A stretch of 64,000 bases of DNA from Mercurialis annua (Eukaryota > Streptophyta > Magnoliopsida > Malpighiales > Euphorbiaceae), in NCBI RefSeq assembly GCF_937616625.2, contig NC_065577.1, forward strand, positions 26,425,501 to 26,489,500, read 5' to 3'. Both the position numbers and the translations under genes were made by a program. Shown in pieces: positions 21,431 through 36,126 of the stretch (position 1 is its first letter; each line of letters begins with the position of its first letter). The notes beneath the pieces are model-generated. The model made no database searches and was not told the origin of the DNA. It was given only the letters and a program-made list of their open reading frames with translations.

Positions 21431-24400
21431 CTTATAAACGTTTTGCTTAAATCTCTAAAAAGGTGAAACATTTGGTTTTGATTCGTAATGTTTGTATATG
21501 TGTGGCGTAAATATCTAAAAAGGTGAAATGTTTGGATTTGTTTAGTAACTTTTGTAAACATTTGGCTTAAATCACTAAAGAGGTGAAACATTTTGTTTTG
21601 TTTCGTAACGTTTGTAAATGTTCGGCTTAAATTGCAAAAAATGTTAAACGTTTGTTTTTGTTTCGTAACGTTTGTAAACGTTTGGCTTAAATCGCTAAAA
21701 AGGCGAAACGTTTGGATTTGATTCGAAACGTTTGTAAACGTTTGTCTTAAATTGCTAAAAAAGAGAAACGTTTGGATTTTTTTCGCAACGTTTGTAAATG
21801 TTTCGTATAAATCTCTAAAATGGAGAAACGTTTGGATTTGTTTCGTAAGGTTTTAAACATTTTGTTTTGTTTCGTAACGTTAAAACGTTTGGGTTAAGTC
21901 GCTAAAAGGGGGAAACGTTTGGATTTGTTTCGTAACGTTTGTTAACGTTTAGTTTAAATTGCTTAAAAGGTGAAACGTTTAGATTTGTTTCGTAGTGTTT
22001 GTAAACGTTTGGCTTAAATCGCTAAAAATATGAAACGTTTGGTCTTGTTCTGTAACGTTTGTAAACGTGTTTGGCTTAAATTTCTAAAAAGGTTAAACGT
22101 TTGGATTTGTTTCGTAACGTTTGTAAACGTTTGGCTTGAATCGCTAAAAAGGTGAAACGTTTGGATTTTTTTCGTAACGTTTGTAAACATTTGGCTTAAA
22201 TTGCGAAAATGAAGAAACGTTTTGATTTATTTCGTAACGTTTGTAAACGTTTGGCTTAAATCGCTAAAAAGGTGAAACGTTTGGTTTTGTTTCGTAATGT
22301 TTGTAAATGTTTGGCATAAATTGGTAAAAAGGTGAAACGCTTGGATTTGATTTGTAACGTTTGTAAACGTTTGGCTTAAATCGCTAAAAAGGTGAAATGT
22401 TTGGATTTTTTTCGTAACGTTTGTAAACGTTTTGCTTAAATCGCTAAAAAGATGAAAAGTTTGGATTTGTTTAAGTAACCTTTGTAAATGTTAGGCTTAA
22501 ATCGCTAATAAGGGGAAACATTTGCTTTTGCTCCATAACGTTTATAAACGTTTGGCTAAAAATCGCCAAATAGTGGAAACGTTTGGTTTTATTTCATAAC
22601 GATTGTAAACATTTGGCTTAAATCGGTAAAAAGGTGAAATGTTTGGATTTGTTTCGTAACATTTTAAACGTTTTCTTTAATCGCTATAAATGTGAAACGT
22701 TTGGATTTGTTTCGTTACGTTATAAACGTTTGGTTTTGTTTCGTAACGTTTATAAACGTTTGGCTTAAATTGCTAAAAAGGTGAAACGTTTGGATTTTGT
22801 TCATAACGTTTGTAAACGCTTGGCTTAAATTCCTAAAAAGGTGAAACGTTTGGTTTTGTTTCGTAACGTTTGTAAATGTTTGGATTAAATAGCTAAAAAT
22901 GTGAAACGTTTAGATTTGTTTCGTAACGTTTCAAACGTTTTGTTTTGTTTTGTAGAGTTTATAAATGTTTTGCTTAAATCACTTAAAAGGTGAAACGATT
23001 GGTTTTGTTTCGTAACGTTTGTATATATTTCGCTTACATCGCTAAAAAGGTGAAATGTTTGGATTTGTATAGAAACTTTTGTAAACGTTTTTCTTAAATA
23101 GCTAAAAAGGTGAAACGTTTGGATTTGTTTCGTACCTTTTGTAAATGTTCGACATAAATTGCAAAAAATGCGAAACGTTTTTTTTTGTTCCGTAACGTTT
23201 GTAAACGTTTGACTTAAATCGCTAAAAAGGCAAAATGTTTGGATTTGTTTCTTAACGTTTGTAAAGGTTTGGCTTAAATTGGTAAAAAAAGAGAAACGTT
23301 TGGATTTGTTTCGCAATGTTTGTAAACGATTGGCATAAATCGCTAAATTGGAAAAACATTTCGATTTGTTCTTAAGGTTTTAAAAGTTTGGTTTTGTTTC
23401 GTAACGTTTGTAAACGTTTGGCTTAAGTCGCTAAAAGGGTGAAACGTTTGGATTTGCTTCATAACGTTTGTTAACGTTTAGCTTAAATCGCTAAAAATGT
23501 GAAACATTTGGATTTCTTTCGTAGTGTTAGTAAACGTTTGGCTTAAATTGCTAACAATATGAAACGTTTGGTTTTGTTCCGTAACGTTTGTAAACCTGTT
23601 TGGCTTAAATTTCTAAAAAGGTTAAACGTTTGGATTTGTTTCGTAACGTTTGTAAACGTTTGGCTTCAATCACTAACAAGGGGAAACGTTTGGATTTGTT
23701 TCATAATGTTTGAAAACGTTTGGCTTAAATTGCTAAAATGGGGAAATCGCTAAAAAGGTGAAACGTTTGGTTTTGTTTCGTAACGTTTGTAAACGTTTGG
23801 CTTAAATCGCTAAAAAGGTGAAACATTTGGATTTGTTTCGAAAAGTTTGTAAACGTTCGGCTTAAATCGCTAAAAATGTGAAATTTTTGGATTTATTTCG
23901 TAACATTTGTAAACGTTTGGCTTATGTCGCTAAAAAGGGGAAACGTTTGGATTTGCTTCGTAATGTTTGTAGACGTTTGGCTTAAATTACTAAAAAGGTG
24001 AAACACTTGGATTTGTTTCGAAACGTTTGCAAACGTTTGGCATAAATTGCTAAAAAGGGGAAACGTTGGGATTTGTTTAGTAACCTTGGTAAACGTTTGG
24101 CTTAAATCGGTAAAAAGGGGAAACGTTTGGTTTTCTTTCATAACGTTTATAAACGTTTGGCTAAAAATCGCTAAAAAGGGGAAACAATTGGTTTTGTTTC
24201 ATAACGTTTGTAAACGTTTGACTTAAATCAGTTAAAAGGTGAAACGCTTGAATTTGTTTCGTAATGTTTTAAACATTTGGCTTATTTCGCTAAAATGAGA
24301 AAACGTTTCGATTGGTTTTATTTCGTAACGTTTGTAAACGTTTGGCTTAAATTGCTAAAAAGGTAAAACCCTTGAATTTGTTTCGTAATGTTTGTAAACA

Positions 24401-25560
24401 TTTTCCTTTGTTCCGTAACTTTTGTAAACATTTGGCTTTGTTTCGTAAGGTTTGTAAACGTTTGGCTTAAATTGTTAAAAAGTTGAAATGCTTGGTTTTG
24501 TTTCATAACGTTTGTAAACTTTTGGCTTCAATCGCTAAAAAGGTGAAATGTTTGGATTTATTTCGTAATGTTTGTAAACGTTTGGCTTAAATTGCTAAAA
24601 AGGTGAAACGCTTGGATTTGTTTCGTAACGTTTGTAAATGTTTGGCTTAAATCGTAAAAAAGTTGAAATGTTTGGATTTGTTTTGTAACGTTTGGCTTAA
24701 ATTGCTAAAAAAAGATTTCGTAACGTTTTAAACGCTTGGATTTGTTTTGTAACATTTGTAAACGTTTGATTTAAATTGTTAAAAAGGTGAAACGTTTGGA
24801 TTTGTTTCGTAACGTTTGTAAACGTTTGACTTAAATCGCTAAAAAGGGGAAACGTTTGGGTTTGTTTCGTAACGTTTGTAAATGTTTGGCTTAAATCACT
24901 AAAAAGGGGAAACGTTTGGTTTTGTTTCGTAACGTTTGTAAAACGTTTGGCTTAAATCACTAAAAAGGTGAAACGTTTGGCTTTATTTCGTAACGTTTGT
25001 AAACGTTTGGCTTTGTTTCGTAACGTTTGTAAACGTTTGGCTTCAATCGCTAAAAACGGGAAATGTTTGGATTTTTTTCGTAATGTTTGTAAACGTTGGC
25101 TGCAATTGCTAAAAATGTGAAACGTTTTGTTTTATTTCGTAACCTTTGTAAACATTCGGCATAAATCACAAAAAAGGTGAAACAGTTGGATTTTTTTCGT
25201 ATTGTTTAAACGTTTGGCTTAAATCGCTATAATGGTGAAACGATTGGATTTTTTTAGTAATATTTTTAAACATTTGGCTTCAATAAATAAAAAGTTGAAA
25301 CGTTTGGATTTGTTTCGTAACGTTTTAAACGTTTGGTTTTGTTTCGTAACGTTTATAAACGTTTGGCTTAAATCGCTAAAAAGGGGAAACGTTTGGATTT
25401 GTTTCGTAACATTTGTAAACGTTTGGCTTAAATTGCTAAAAAGGTGAAACGTTTGGTTTTGTTTCGTAACGTTTGTAAATGTTTGGATTAAATCGCTAAA
25501 AATGTGAAATGTTTGGATTTGTTTCGTAATGTTTCAAAAGTTTGGTTTTGTTTCGTAGGG
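21431..25560 (+). repeat. Higher-order satellite unit 1 (4130 bp)
   Basis: Landmark-to-landmark copy of the ~69-monomer unit. The order of unusual monomers (TGTGTGGCGTAAATATC, TAAAACGTTTGGC, GGTCTTGTTC, GTTTGCTTTTGCTCC, GTATATATTTCGC, GTTTTCCTTTG) is the same in units 2-4. Confidence 0.85.
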
Positions 25561-28500
25561 CTTATAAACGTTTTGCTTAAATCGCTAAAAAGGTGAAACA
25601 TTGGTTTTGTTTCGTAATGTTTGTATATGTGTGGCGTAAATATCTAAAAAGGTGAAATGTTTGGATTTGTTTAGTAACTTTTGTAAACGTTTGGCTTAAA
25701 TCACTAAAGAGGTGAAACATTTTGTTTTGTTTCGTAACGTTTGTAAATGTTTGGCTTAAATTGCAAAAAATGTGAAATGTTTGTTTTTGTTCCGTAACGT
25801 TTGTAAACGTTTGGCTTAAATCGCTAAAAAGGCAAAACGTTTGGATTTGATTCGCAACGTTAGTAAACGTTTGTCTTAAATTGCTAAAAAGAGAAACATT
25901 TGGATTTATTTCGCACGTTTGTAAACGTTTGGCATAGATCTCTAAAATGCAGAAACGTTTGGATTTGTTTCGTAAGGTTTTAAAAATTTTGTTTTGTTTC
26001 GTAACGTTAAAACGTTTGGCTTAAGTCGCTAAAAGGGGGAAACGCTTGGATTTGTTTCTTAACGTTTGTTAACGTTTAGTTTAAATCGCTTAAAAGGGGA
26101 AACGTTTGGATTTGTTTCGTAGTGTTTGTAAACGTTTGGCTTAAATCGCTAAAAATATGAAACGTTTGGTCTTGTTCCGTAACGTTTGTAAACGTGTTTG
26201 GCTTAAATTTCTAAAAAGGTTAAACGTTTGGATTTGTTTCGTAACGTTTGTAAACGTTTGGCTTCAATCGCTAAAAAGGTGAAACGTTTGGATTTGTTTC
26301 CTAACGTTTGTAAACGTTTGGCTTAAATTGCTAAAATGGAGAAACATTTTGATTTGTTTCGTAACGTTTGTAAACGTTTGGCTTAAATCGCTAAAAAGGT
26401 GAAACGTTTGGTTTTGTTTCGTAATGTTTGTAAATGTTTGGCTTAAATTGGTAAAAAGGTGAAACGCTTGGATTTGATTCGTAACGTTTGTAAACGTTTG
26501 GCTTAAATCGCTAAAAAGGGGAAATGTTTGGATTTTTTTCGTAACGTTTGTAAACGTTTTGCTTAAATCGCTAAAAAGGTGAAAAGTTTGGATTTGTTTA
26601 AGTAACCTTTGTAAACGTTAGGCGTAAATCGCTAAAAAGGGGAAAGGTTTGCTTTTGCTCCATAACGTTTATAAACGTTTGGCTAAAAATCGCCAAATAG
26701 TGGAAACGTTTGGTTTTATTTCATAACGATTGTAAACATTTGGCTTAAATCGGTAAAAAGGTTAAATGTTTGGATTTGTTTCGTAACGTTTTAAACGTTT
26801 TCTTTAATCGCTATAAATGTGAAATGTTTGGATTTGTTTCGTAACGTTTTAAACGTTTGGTTTTGTTTCGTAACATTTATAAACGCTTGGCTTAAATCGC
26901 TAAAAAGGTGAAAACATTTGGATTTGTTTCATAACGTTTGTAAACGCTTGGCTTAAATTCCTAAAGAGGTGAAACGTTTGGTTTTGTTTCGTAACGTTTG
27001 TAAATGTTTGGATTAAATAGCTAAAAATGTGAAACGTTTGGATTTGTTTCGTAACGTTTCAAACGCTTGGTTTTATTTTGTAGACTTAATAAATGTTTTG
27101 CTTAAATCGCGTAAAAGGTGACACGTTTGGTTTTGTTTCGTAACGTTTGTATATATTTCGCTTAAATCGGTAAAAAGGTGAATCGTTTGGATTTGTTTAG
27201 AAACTTTTGTAAACGTTTTTCTTAAATCGCTAAAAAGGTGAAACGTTTGGATTTGTTTCGTACCTTTTGTAAATGTTCGGCATAAATTGCAAAAAATGTG
27301 AAACGTGTTTTTTGTACCGTAACGTTTGTAAACGTTTGGCTTAAATCGCTAAAAAGGCGAAACGTTTGGGTTTGTTTCTTAACGTCTGTAAAGGTTTGGC
27401 TTAAATTGCTAAAAAAGAGAAACGTTTGGATTTATTTCGCAATGTTTGTAAACGTTTGGCATAAATCGCTAAATTGGAAAAATATTTCGATTTGTTCGTA
27501 AGGTTTTAATAGTTTGGTTTTGTTTCGTAACGTTTGTAAACGTTTGGCTTAAGTCGCTAAATGGGTGAAACGTTTGGATTTGCTTCATAACATTTGTTAA
27601 CATTTAGCTTAAATCGCTAAAAATGTGAAACATTTGGATTTCTTTCGTAGTGTTAGTAAACGTTTGGCTTAAATCGCTAACTATATGAAACGTTTGGTTT
27701 TGTTCTGTAACGTTTGTAAACGTGTTTGGCTTAAATTTCTAAAAAGGTTAAACGTTTGGATTTGTTTCGTAACGTTTGTAAACGTTTGGCTTCAATCACT
27801 AAAAAGGAGAAACGTTTGGATTTGTTTCGTAACGTTTGAAAACGTTTGGCTTAAATTGCCAAAATGGGGAAATCGCTAAAAAGGTGAAACATTTGGTTTT
27901 GTTTCGTAACGTTTGTAAACGTTTGGCTTAAATCGCTAAAAAGGTGAAACGTTTGGATTTGTTTCGAAATGTTTGTAAACGTTTGGCTTAAATCGTTAAA
28001 AATGTGAAATATTTGGATTTGTTTCGTAACATTTGTAAACGTTTGGATTATGACGCTAAAAAGGGGAAACATTTGGATTTGCTTCGTAACGTTTGTAGAC
28101 GTTAGGCTTAAATTGCTAAAAAGGTGAAACACTTGGATTTGTTTCGAAACGTTTGCAAACGTTTGGCATAAATCGCTAAAAAGGGGAAACGTTTGGAATT
28201 GTTTAATAACCTTGGTAAACGTTTGGCTTAAATCAGTAAAAAGGGGAAACGTTTGGTTTTCTTTCATAACGTTAATAAACGTTTGGCTAAAAATCGCTAA
28301 AAAGGGGAAACAGTTGGTTTTGTTTCATAACGTTTGTAAACGTTTGGCTTAAATTGCTAAAAAGGTGAAACCCTTGAATTTGTTTCGTAATGTTTGTAAA
28401 CATTTTGCTTTGTTTCGTAACTTTTAGAAACATTTGGCTTTGTTTCGTAAGGTTTGTAAACGTTTGGCTTAAATTGTTAAAAAGTTGAAATGCTTGGTTT

Positions 28501-29552
28501 TGTTTCGTAACGTTTGTAAACTTTTGGCTTCCATCGCTAAAAAGGTGAAATGGTTGGATTTATTTCGTAATGTTTGTAAACGTTTGGCTTAAATTGCTAA
28601 AAAGGTGAAAAGCTTGGATTTGTTTCGTAACGTTTGTAAATGTTTGGCTTAAATCGTAAAAAAGTTGAAATGTTTGGATTTGTTTTGTAACGTTTGTAAA
28701 CGTTTGGCTTAAATCGCTAAAAAAAGATTTCGTAACGTTTTAAACGCTTGGATTTGTTTTGTAACATTGGCTTAAATCGTTAAAAAGGTGAAATGTTTGG
28801 AATTGTTTTGTAACGTTTGTAAACGTTTGACTTAAATCGCTAAAAAGGGGAAACGTTTGGGTTTGTTTCGTAACGTTTGTAGATGTTTGGCTTAAATCAC
28901 TAAAAAGGTGAAACGTTTGGTTTTGTTTCGTATCGTTTGTAAAACGTTTGGCTTAAATCACTAAAAAGGTGAAACATTTGGCTTTATTTCGTAACGTTTG
29001 TAAACGTTTGGCTTTGTTTCGTAACGTTTGGCTTCAATCGCTAAAAACGGGAAATGTTTGGACTTTTTCGTAATGTTTGTAAACGTTGGATGCAATTGCT
29101 AAAAATGTGAAACGTTTTGTTTTATTTCGTAACCTTTGAAAACATTCGGCATAAATCGCAAAAAAGGTGAAATAGTTGGATTTGTTTCGTAACGTTTTAA
29201 AACGTTTGGCTTAAATAGCTATAATGGTGAAACGATTGGATTTGTTTAGTAATATTTTTAAACATTTGGCTTCAATAAATAAAAAGTTAAAATGTTTGGA
29301 TTTGTTTCGTAACGTTTTAAACGTTTGGTTTTGTTTCGTAACGTTTATAAACGTTTCGCTTAAATCGCTAAAAAGGTGAAACGTTTGGATTTGTTTCGTA
29401 ACATTTTTAAACGTTTGGCTTAAATTGCTAAAAAGGGGAAACGTTTGGTTTTGTTTCGTAACGTTTGTAAATGTTTGGATTAAATCGCTAAAAATGTAAA
29501 ATGTTTGAATTTGTTTCGTAGCGTTTCAAAAGTTTGGTTTTGTTTCGTAGGG
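25561..29552 (+). repeat. Higher-order satellite unit 2 (3992 bp)
   Basis: Same variant order as unit 1, with indels, including loss of about two monomers between the segments corresponding to 24190 and 24340 of unit 1. It contains intact (unoccupied) forms of both chromovirus target sites, near 28125 (GAAACACTTGG) and 28730 (TTTCGTAACGTTTT). Confidence 0.85.
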
Positions 29553-32500
29553 CTTATAAACGTTTTGCTTAAATCGCTAAAAAGGTGAAACATTTGGTTT
29601 TGTTTCGTAATGTTTGTATATGTGTGGCGTAAATATCTAAAAAGGTGAAATGTTTGGATTTGTTTAGTAACTTTTGTCAACGTTTGGCTTAAATCAGTAA
29701 AGAGGTGAAACATTTTGTTTTGTTTCGTAACGTTTGTAAATGTTCGGCTTAAATTGCAAAAAATGTGAAATGTTTGTTTTTGTTCCGTAACGTTTGTAAA
29801 CGTTTGGCTTAAATCGCTAAAAAGGCGAAACGTTTGGATTTGATTCGTAACGTTTGTAAACGTTTGTCTTAAATTGCTAAAAAAGAGAAACTTTTGGATT
29901 TGTTTCGCAACGTTTGTAAACGTTTGGCATAAATCTCTAAAATGGAGAAACGTTTGGATTTGTTTCGTAAGGTTTTAAACATTTTGTTTTGTTTCGTAAC
30001 GTTAAAACGTTTGGCATAAGTCGCTAAAAGGGGGAAACGTTTGGATTTGTTTCGTAACGTTTGTTAACGTTTAGTTTAAATCGCTTAAAAGGTGAAACGT
30101 TTAAATTTGTTTCGTAGTGTTTGTAAACGTTTGGCTTAAATCGCTAAAAATATGAAACGTTTGGTCTTGTTCCGTAACGTTTGTAAACGTGTTTGGCTTA
30201 AATTTCTAAAAAGGTTAAACGTTTGGATTTGTTTCGTAACGTTTGTAAACGTTTGGCTTCAATCGCTAAAAAGGTGAAACGTTTGGATTTGTTTCGTAAC
30301 GTTTGTAAACGTTTGGCTTAAATTGCTAAGATGGAGAAACGTTTTGATTTGTTTCGTAACGTTTGTAAACGTTTGGCTTAAATCGCTAAAAAGGTGAAAC
30401 GTTTGGTTTTGTTTCGTAATGTTTGTAAATGTTTGGCTTAAATTGGTAAAAAGGTGAAACACTTGGATTTGATTCGTAACGTTTGTAAATGTTTGGCTTA
30501 AATCGCTAAAAAGGTGAAATGTTTGGATTTTTTTCGTAACGTTTGTAAACGTTTTGCTTAAATCGTTAAAAAGGTGAAAAGTTTGGATTTGTTTAAGTAA
30601 CCTTTGTAAACGTTAGGCTTAAATCGCTAAAAAGGGGAAAGGTTGGCTTTTGCTCCATAACGTTTATAAACGTTTGGCTAAAAATCGCCAAATAGTGGAA
30701 ACCTTTGGTTTTATTTCATAACGATTGTAAACATTTGGCTTAAATCGGTAAAAAGGTGAAATGTTTGGATTTGTTTCGTAACGTTTTAAACGTTTTCTTT
30801 AATCGCTATAAATGTGAAACATTTGGATTTGTTTCGTAACGTTTTAAACGTTTGGTTTTGTTTCATAACGTTTATAAATGTTTGGCTTAAATCGCTAAAA
30901 AGGTGAAACGTTTGGATTTGTTTCATAACGTTTGTAAACGCTTGGCTAAAATTCCTAAAAAAGGTGAAACGTTTGGTTTTGTTTCGTAAAGTTTGTAAAT
31001 GTTTGGATTAAATAGCTAAAAATGTGAAACATTTGGATTTGCTTCGTAACGTTTCAAACGTTTGTTTTGTTTTGTAGAGTTGATAAATGTTTTGCTTAAA
31101 TCGCTTAAAAGGTGACACGTTTGGTTTTGTTTCGTAACGTTTGTATATATTTCGCTTAAATCGCTAAGAAAGTGAATCGTTTGGATTTGTTTAAAAACTT
31201 TTGTAAACGTTTTTCTTAAATCGCTAAAAATGCGAAACGTTTGGTTTGTTTCTTAACGTTTGTAAAGGTTTGGCTTAAATTGCTAAAAAAGAGAAACGTT
31301 TGGATTTGTTTCGCAATGTTTGTAAACGTTTGGCATAAATCGCTAAATTGGAAAAAGATTTCGATTTGTTCGTAAGGTTTTAAAAGTTTGGTTTTGTTTC
31401 GTAATGTTTGTAAACGTTTGGCTTAAGTCGCTAAAAGGGTGAAACGTTTGGATTTGCTTCATAACATTTGTTAACGTTTAGCTTAAATCGCTAAAAATGT
31501 GAAACATATGGATTTATTTCGTAGTGTTAGTAAACGTTTGGCTTAAATCGCTAACAATATGAAACGTTTGGTTTTGTTCCGTAACGTTTGTAAACTTGTT
31601 TGGCTTAAATTTCTAAAAAGGTTAAACGTTTGGATTTGTTTCGTAACGTTTGTAAACGTTTGGCTTCAATCACTAAAAAGGGGAAACATTTGGATTTGTT
31701 TCGTAACGTTTAAAAACGTTTGGCTTAAATTGCTAAAATGGGGAAATCGCTAAAAAGGTGAAACATTTGGTTTTGTTTTGTAACGTTTGTAAACGTTTGG
31801 CTTAAATCGCTAAAAAGGTGAAACGTTTGGATTTGTTTCGAAACGTTTGTAAACGTTCGGCTAAAATCGCTAAAAATGTGAAATGTTTGGATTTGTTTCG
31901 TAACATTTGTAAACGTTTGGCTTATGTCGCTAAAAAGGGAAAACGTTTGAATTTTCTTCGTAACGTTTGTAGACGTTTGGCTTAAATTGCTAAAAAGGTG
32001 AAACACTTGGATTTGTTTCGAAACGTTTGCAAACGCTTGGCATAAATCGCTGAAAAGGGGAAACGTTTGGAATTGTTTAGTAACCTTGGTAAACGTTTGG
32101 CTTAAATCGGTAAATAGGGGAAACATTTGGTTTTCTTTCATAACGTTAATAAACGTTTGGCTAAAAATCGCTAAAAAGGGGAAACAGTTGGTTTTGTTTC
32201 ATAACGTTTGTAAACGTTTGACTTAAATCAGTAAAAAGGTTAAACACTTGAATTTGTTTCGTAATGTTTTAAAAATTTGGCTTATATCGCTAAAATGGGA
32301 AAACGTTTGGATTGGTTTTATTTCGTAACGTTTGTAAACGTTTGGCTTAAATTGCTAAAAAGGTGAAACCCTTGAATTTGTTTCGTAATGTTTGTAAACA
32401 TTTTGCTTTGTTTCGTAACTTTTGTAAACATTTGGCTTTGTTTCGTAAGGTTTGTAAACGTTTGGCCTAAATTGTTAAAAAGTTGAAATGCTTGGTTTTA

Positions 32501-33570
32501 TTTCGTAACGTTTGTAAACTTTTGGCTTCAATCGCTAAAAAGGTGAAATGGTTGGATTTATTTTCGTAATGTTTGTAAACGTTTGGCTTAAATTGCTAAA
32601 AAGGCAAAACGCTTGGATTTGTTTCGTAACGTTTGTCAATGTTTGGCTTAAATCGTAAAAAAGTTGAAATGTTTGGATTTGTTTCGTAACGTGTGTAAAC
32701 GTTTGGCTTAAATCGCTAAAAAAGATTTCGTAACGTTTTAAACGCTTGGATTTGTTTTGTAACATTTGTAAACGTTTGGCTTAAATCGTTAAAAAGGTGA
32801 AACTATTGGATTTGTTTCGTAACGTTTGTAAACGTTTGACTTAAATCGCTAAAAGGGGAAACGTTTGGGTTAGTTTCGTAACGCTTGTAAATGTTTGGCT
32901 TATATCACTAAAATGGTGAAACGTTTGGTTTTGTTTCGTAACGTTTGTAAAACGTTTGGCTTAAATCACTAAAAAGGTGAAACGTTTGGCTTTATTTCGT
33001 AACGTTTGTAAACGTTTGGCTTTGTTTCGTAACGTTTGTAAATGTTTGGCTTCAATCGCTAAAAACGGGAAATGTTTGGATTTTTTTCGTAATGTTTGTA
33101 AACGTTGGCTGCAATTGCTAAAAATGTGAAACGTTTTGTTTTATTTTGTAACCTTTGTAAACATTCGGCATAAATCGCAAAAAAGGTGAAATAGTTATAT
33201 TTGTTTCGTAACGTTTTAAACGTTTGGCTTAAATCGCTATAATGGTGAAACGATTGGATTTGTTTAGTAATATTTTTAAACATTTGGCTTCAATAAATAA
33301 AAAGTTGAAACGTTTGGATTTGTTTCATAACGTTTTAAACGTTTGGTTTTGTTTCGTAACGTTTATAAACGTTTGGCTTAAATCGCTAAAAAGGTGAAAT
33401 GTTTGGATTTGTTTCGTAACATTTGTAAACGTTTGGCTTAAATTGCTAAAAAGGTGAAACGTTTGGTTTTGTTTCGTAACGTTTGTAAATGTTTGGATTA
33501 AATCGCTAAAAATGTGAAATGTTTGGATTTGTTTCGTAACGTTTCAAAAGTTTGGTTTTGTTTCGTAGGG
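29553..33570 (+). repeat. Higher-order satellite unit 3 (4018 bp)
   Basis: Same variant order as units 1 and 2. About 120 bp containing the GTACC..AAATGTTCGGC monomers present near 27260 in unit 2 is missing around 31235. Unoccupied chromovirus target sites lie near 32000 and 32725. Confidence 0.85.
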
Positions 33571-36126
33571 CTTAAAAACGTTTTGCTTAAATCGCTAAAA
33601 AGGTGAAACGTTTGGTTTTGTTTCGTAATGTTTGTATATGTGTGGCGTAAATATCTAAAAAGGTGAAATGTTTGGATTTTTTTAGTAACTTTTGTAAACG
33701 TTTGGCTTAAATCATTGAAGTGGTGAAACATTTTGTTTTGTTTCGTAACGTTTGTAAATGTTCGGCTTAAATTGCAAAAAATGTGAAATGTTTATTTTTG
33801 TTCCGTAACGTTTGTAAACGTTTGGCTTAAATCGCTAAAAAGGCGAAACGTTTGTATTTGATTCGTAACATTTGTAAACGTTTGTCTTAAATTGCTAAAA
33901 AAGAGAAACGTTTGGATTTGTTTCTCAACGTTTGTAAACGTTTGGCATAAATCTCTAAAATAGAGAAACGTTTGGATTTGTTTCGTAAGGTTTTAAACAT
34001 TTTGTTTTGTTTCGTAACGTTAAAACGTTTGGCTTAAGTCGCTAAAAGGGGAAACGTTTGGATTTGTTTCGTAACCTTTAGTTTAAATCGCTTAAAAGGT
34101 GAAACGTTTAGATTTGTTTCGTAGTGTTTGTAAACATTTAGCTTAAATCGCTAAAAATATGAAACGTTTGGTCTTGTTCCTTAACGTTTGTAAACGTGTT
34201 TGGCTTAAATTTCTAAAAAGGTTAAACGTTTGGATTTGTTTCGTAACGCTTGTAAACGTTTGGATTCAATCGCTAAAAAGGTGAAACGTTTGGATTTGTT
34301 TCATAACGTTTGTAAACGTTTGGCTTAAATTGCTAAAATGGAGAAACGTTTTGATTTTTTTTCGTAACGTTTGTAAACGTTTGGCTTAAATCGCTAAAAA
34401 GGTGAAACGTTTGGTTTTGTTTCGTAATGTTTGTAAATGTTTGGCTTAAATTGGTAAAAAGGTGAAACGCTTGGATTTGATTCGTAACGTTTGTAAACGT
34501 TTGGCTTAAATCGCTAAAAAGGTGAAATGTTTGGATTTTTTTCGTAACGTTTGTAAACGTTTTGCTTAAATCGCTAAAAAGGTGAAAAGTTTTGATTTGT
34601 TTAAGTAACCTTTGTAAACGTTAGGCTTAAATCGCTAAAAATGGGAAAGGTTTGCTTTTGCTCCATAACGTTTACAAATGTTTGGCTAAAAATCGCCAAA
34701 TAATTCAAACGTTTGGTTTTATTTCATAACGATTGTAAACATTTGGCTTAAATCGGTAAAAAGGTGAAATGTTTGGATTTGTTTCGTAACGTTTTAAACG
34801 TTTTCTTTAATCGCTATAAATGTCAAACGTTTGGATTTGTTTCGTAACGTTTTAAACGTTTGGTTTTGTTTCGTAACGTTTATAAACGTTTGGCTTAAAT
34901 CGCTAAAAAGGTGAAACGTTTGAATTTGTTTCATAACGTTTGTAAACGCTTGGCTTAAATTCCTAAAAAGGTGAAACGTTTGGTTTTGTTTCGTAGCGTT
35001 TGTAAATGTTTGGATTAAATAGCTAAAAATGTGAAACGTTTGGATTTGTTTCGTAACGTTTCAAACGTTTGGGTTTGTTTTGTAGAGTTTATAAATGTTT
35101 TGCTTAAATCGCTTAAAAGGTGAAACGTTTGGTTTTGTTTCGGAACGTTTGTATATATTTCGCTTAAATCGCTAAAAAAGTGAAACGTTTGGATTCGTTT
35201 AGAAAGTTTTGTAAACGTTTTTCTTAAATCGCTAAAAAGGTGAAACGTTTGGATTTGTTTCGTACCTTTTGTAAATGTTCGGCATAAATTGCAAAAAATG
35301 CGAAACGTTTTTTTTTGTTCCGTAACGTTTGTAAACGTTTGGCTTAAATCGCTAAAAAGGTGAAACATTTGGATTTGTTTCTTAACGTTTGTAAAGGTTT
35401 GGCTTAAATTGCTAAAAAAGAGAAACGTTTGGATTTGTTTCGCAATGTTTGTAAACGTTTAGCATAAATCGCTAAATTGGAAAAACATTTCGATTTGTTC
35501 GTAAGGTTTTAAAAGTTTGGTTTTGTTTCGTAACGTTTGTAAACGTTTGGCTTAAATCGCTAAAAGGGTGAACGTTTGGATTGCTTCATAACGTTTGTTA
35601 AAGTTTAGCTTAAATCGCTAAAAATGTGAAACATTTGATTTCTTTCCTAGTGTTAGTAAACGTTTGGCTTAAATCGCTAACAATATGAAACGTTTGGTTT
35701 TGTTCCGTAGCGTTTGTAAACGTGTTTGGCTTTAATTTCTAAAAAGGTTAAACGTTTGGATTTGTTTCGTAACGTTTGTAAACGGTTGGCTTCAATCACT
35801 AAAAAGGGGAAACGTTTGGATTTGTTTCGTAACGTTTGAAAACGTTTGGCTTAAATTGCTAAAATGGGGAAATCGCTAAAAAGGTGAAACGTTTGGTTTT
35901 GTTTTGTAACGTTTGTAAACGTTTGGCTTAAATCGCTAAAAAGGTGAAACGTTTGGATTTGTTTCGAAACGTTTGTAAACGTTCGGCTAAAATTTGCTAA
36001 AAATGTGAAATGTTTGGATTTGTTTCGTAACATTTGTAAACGTTTGGCTTATGTCGCTAAAAAGGGGATACGTTTGGATTTTCTTCGTAACGTTTGTAGA
36101 CGTTTGGCTTAAATTGCTAAAAAGGT

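Noticed and set aside
21358..35368. Further repetitive open frames that recur at ~4-kb intervals
   Set aside because: They recur because the higher-order satellite unit recurs, not because a gene is conserved.
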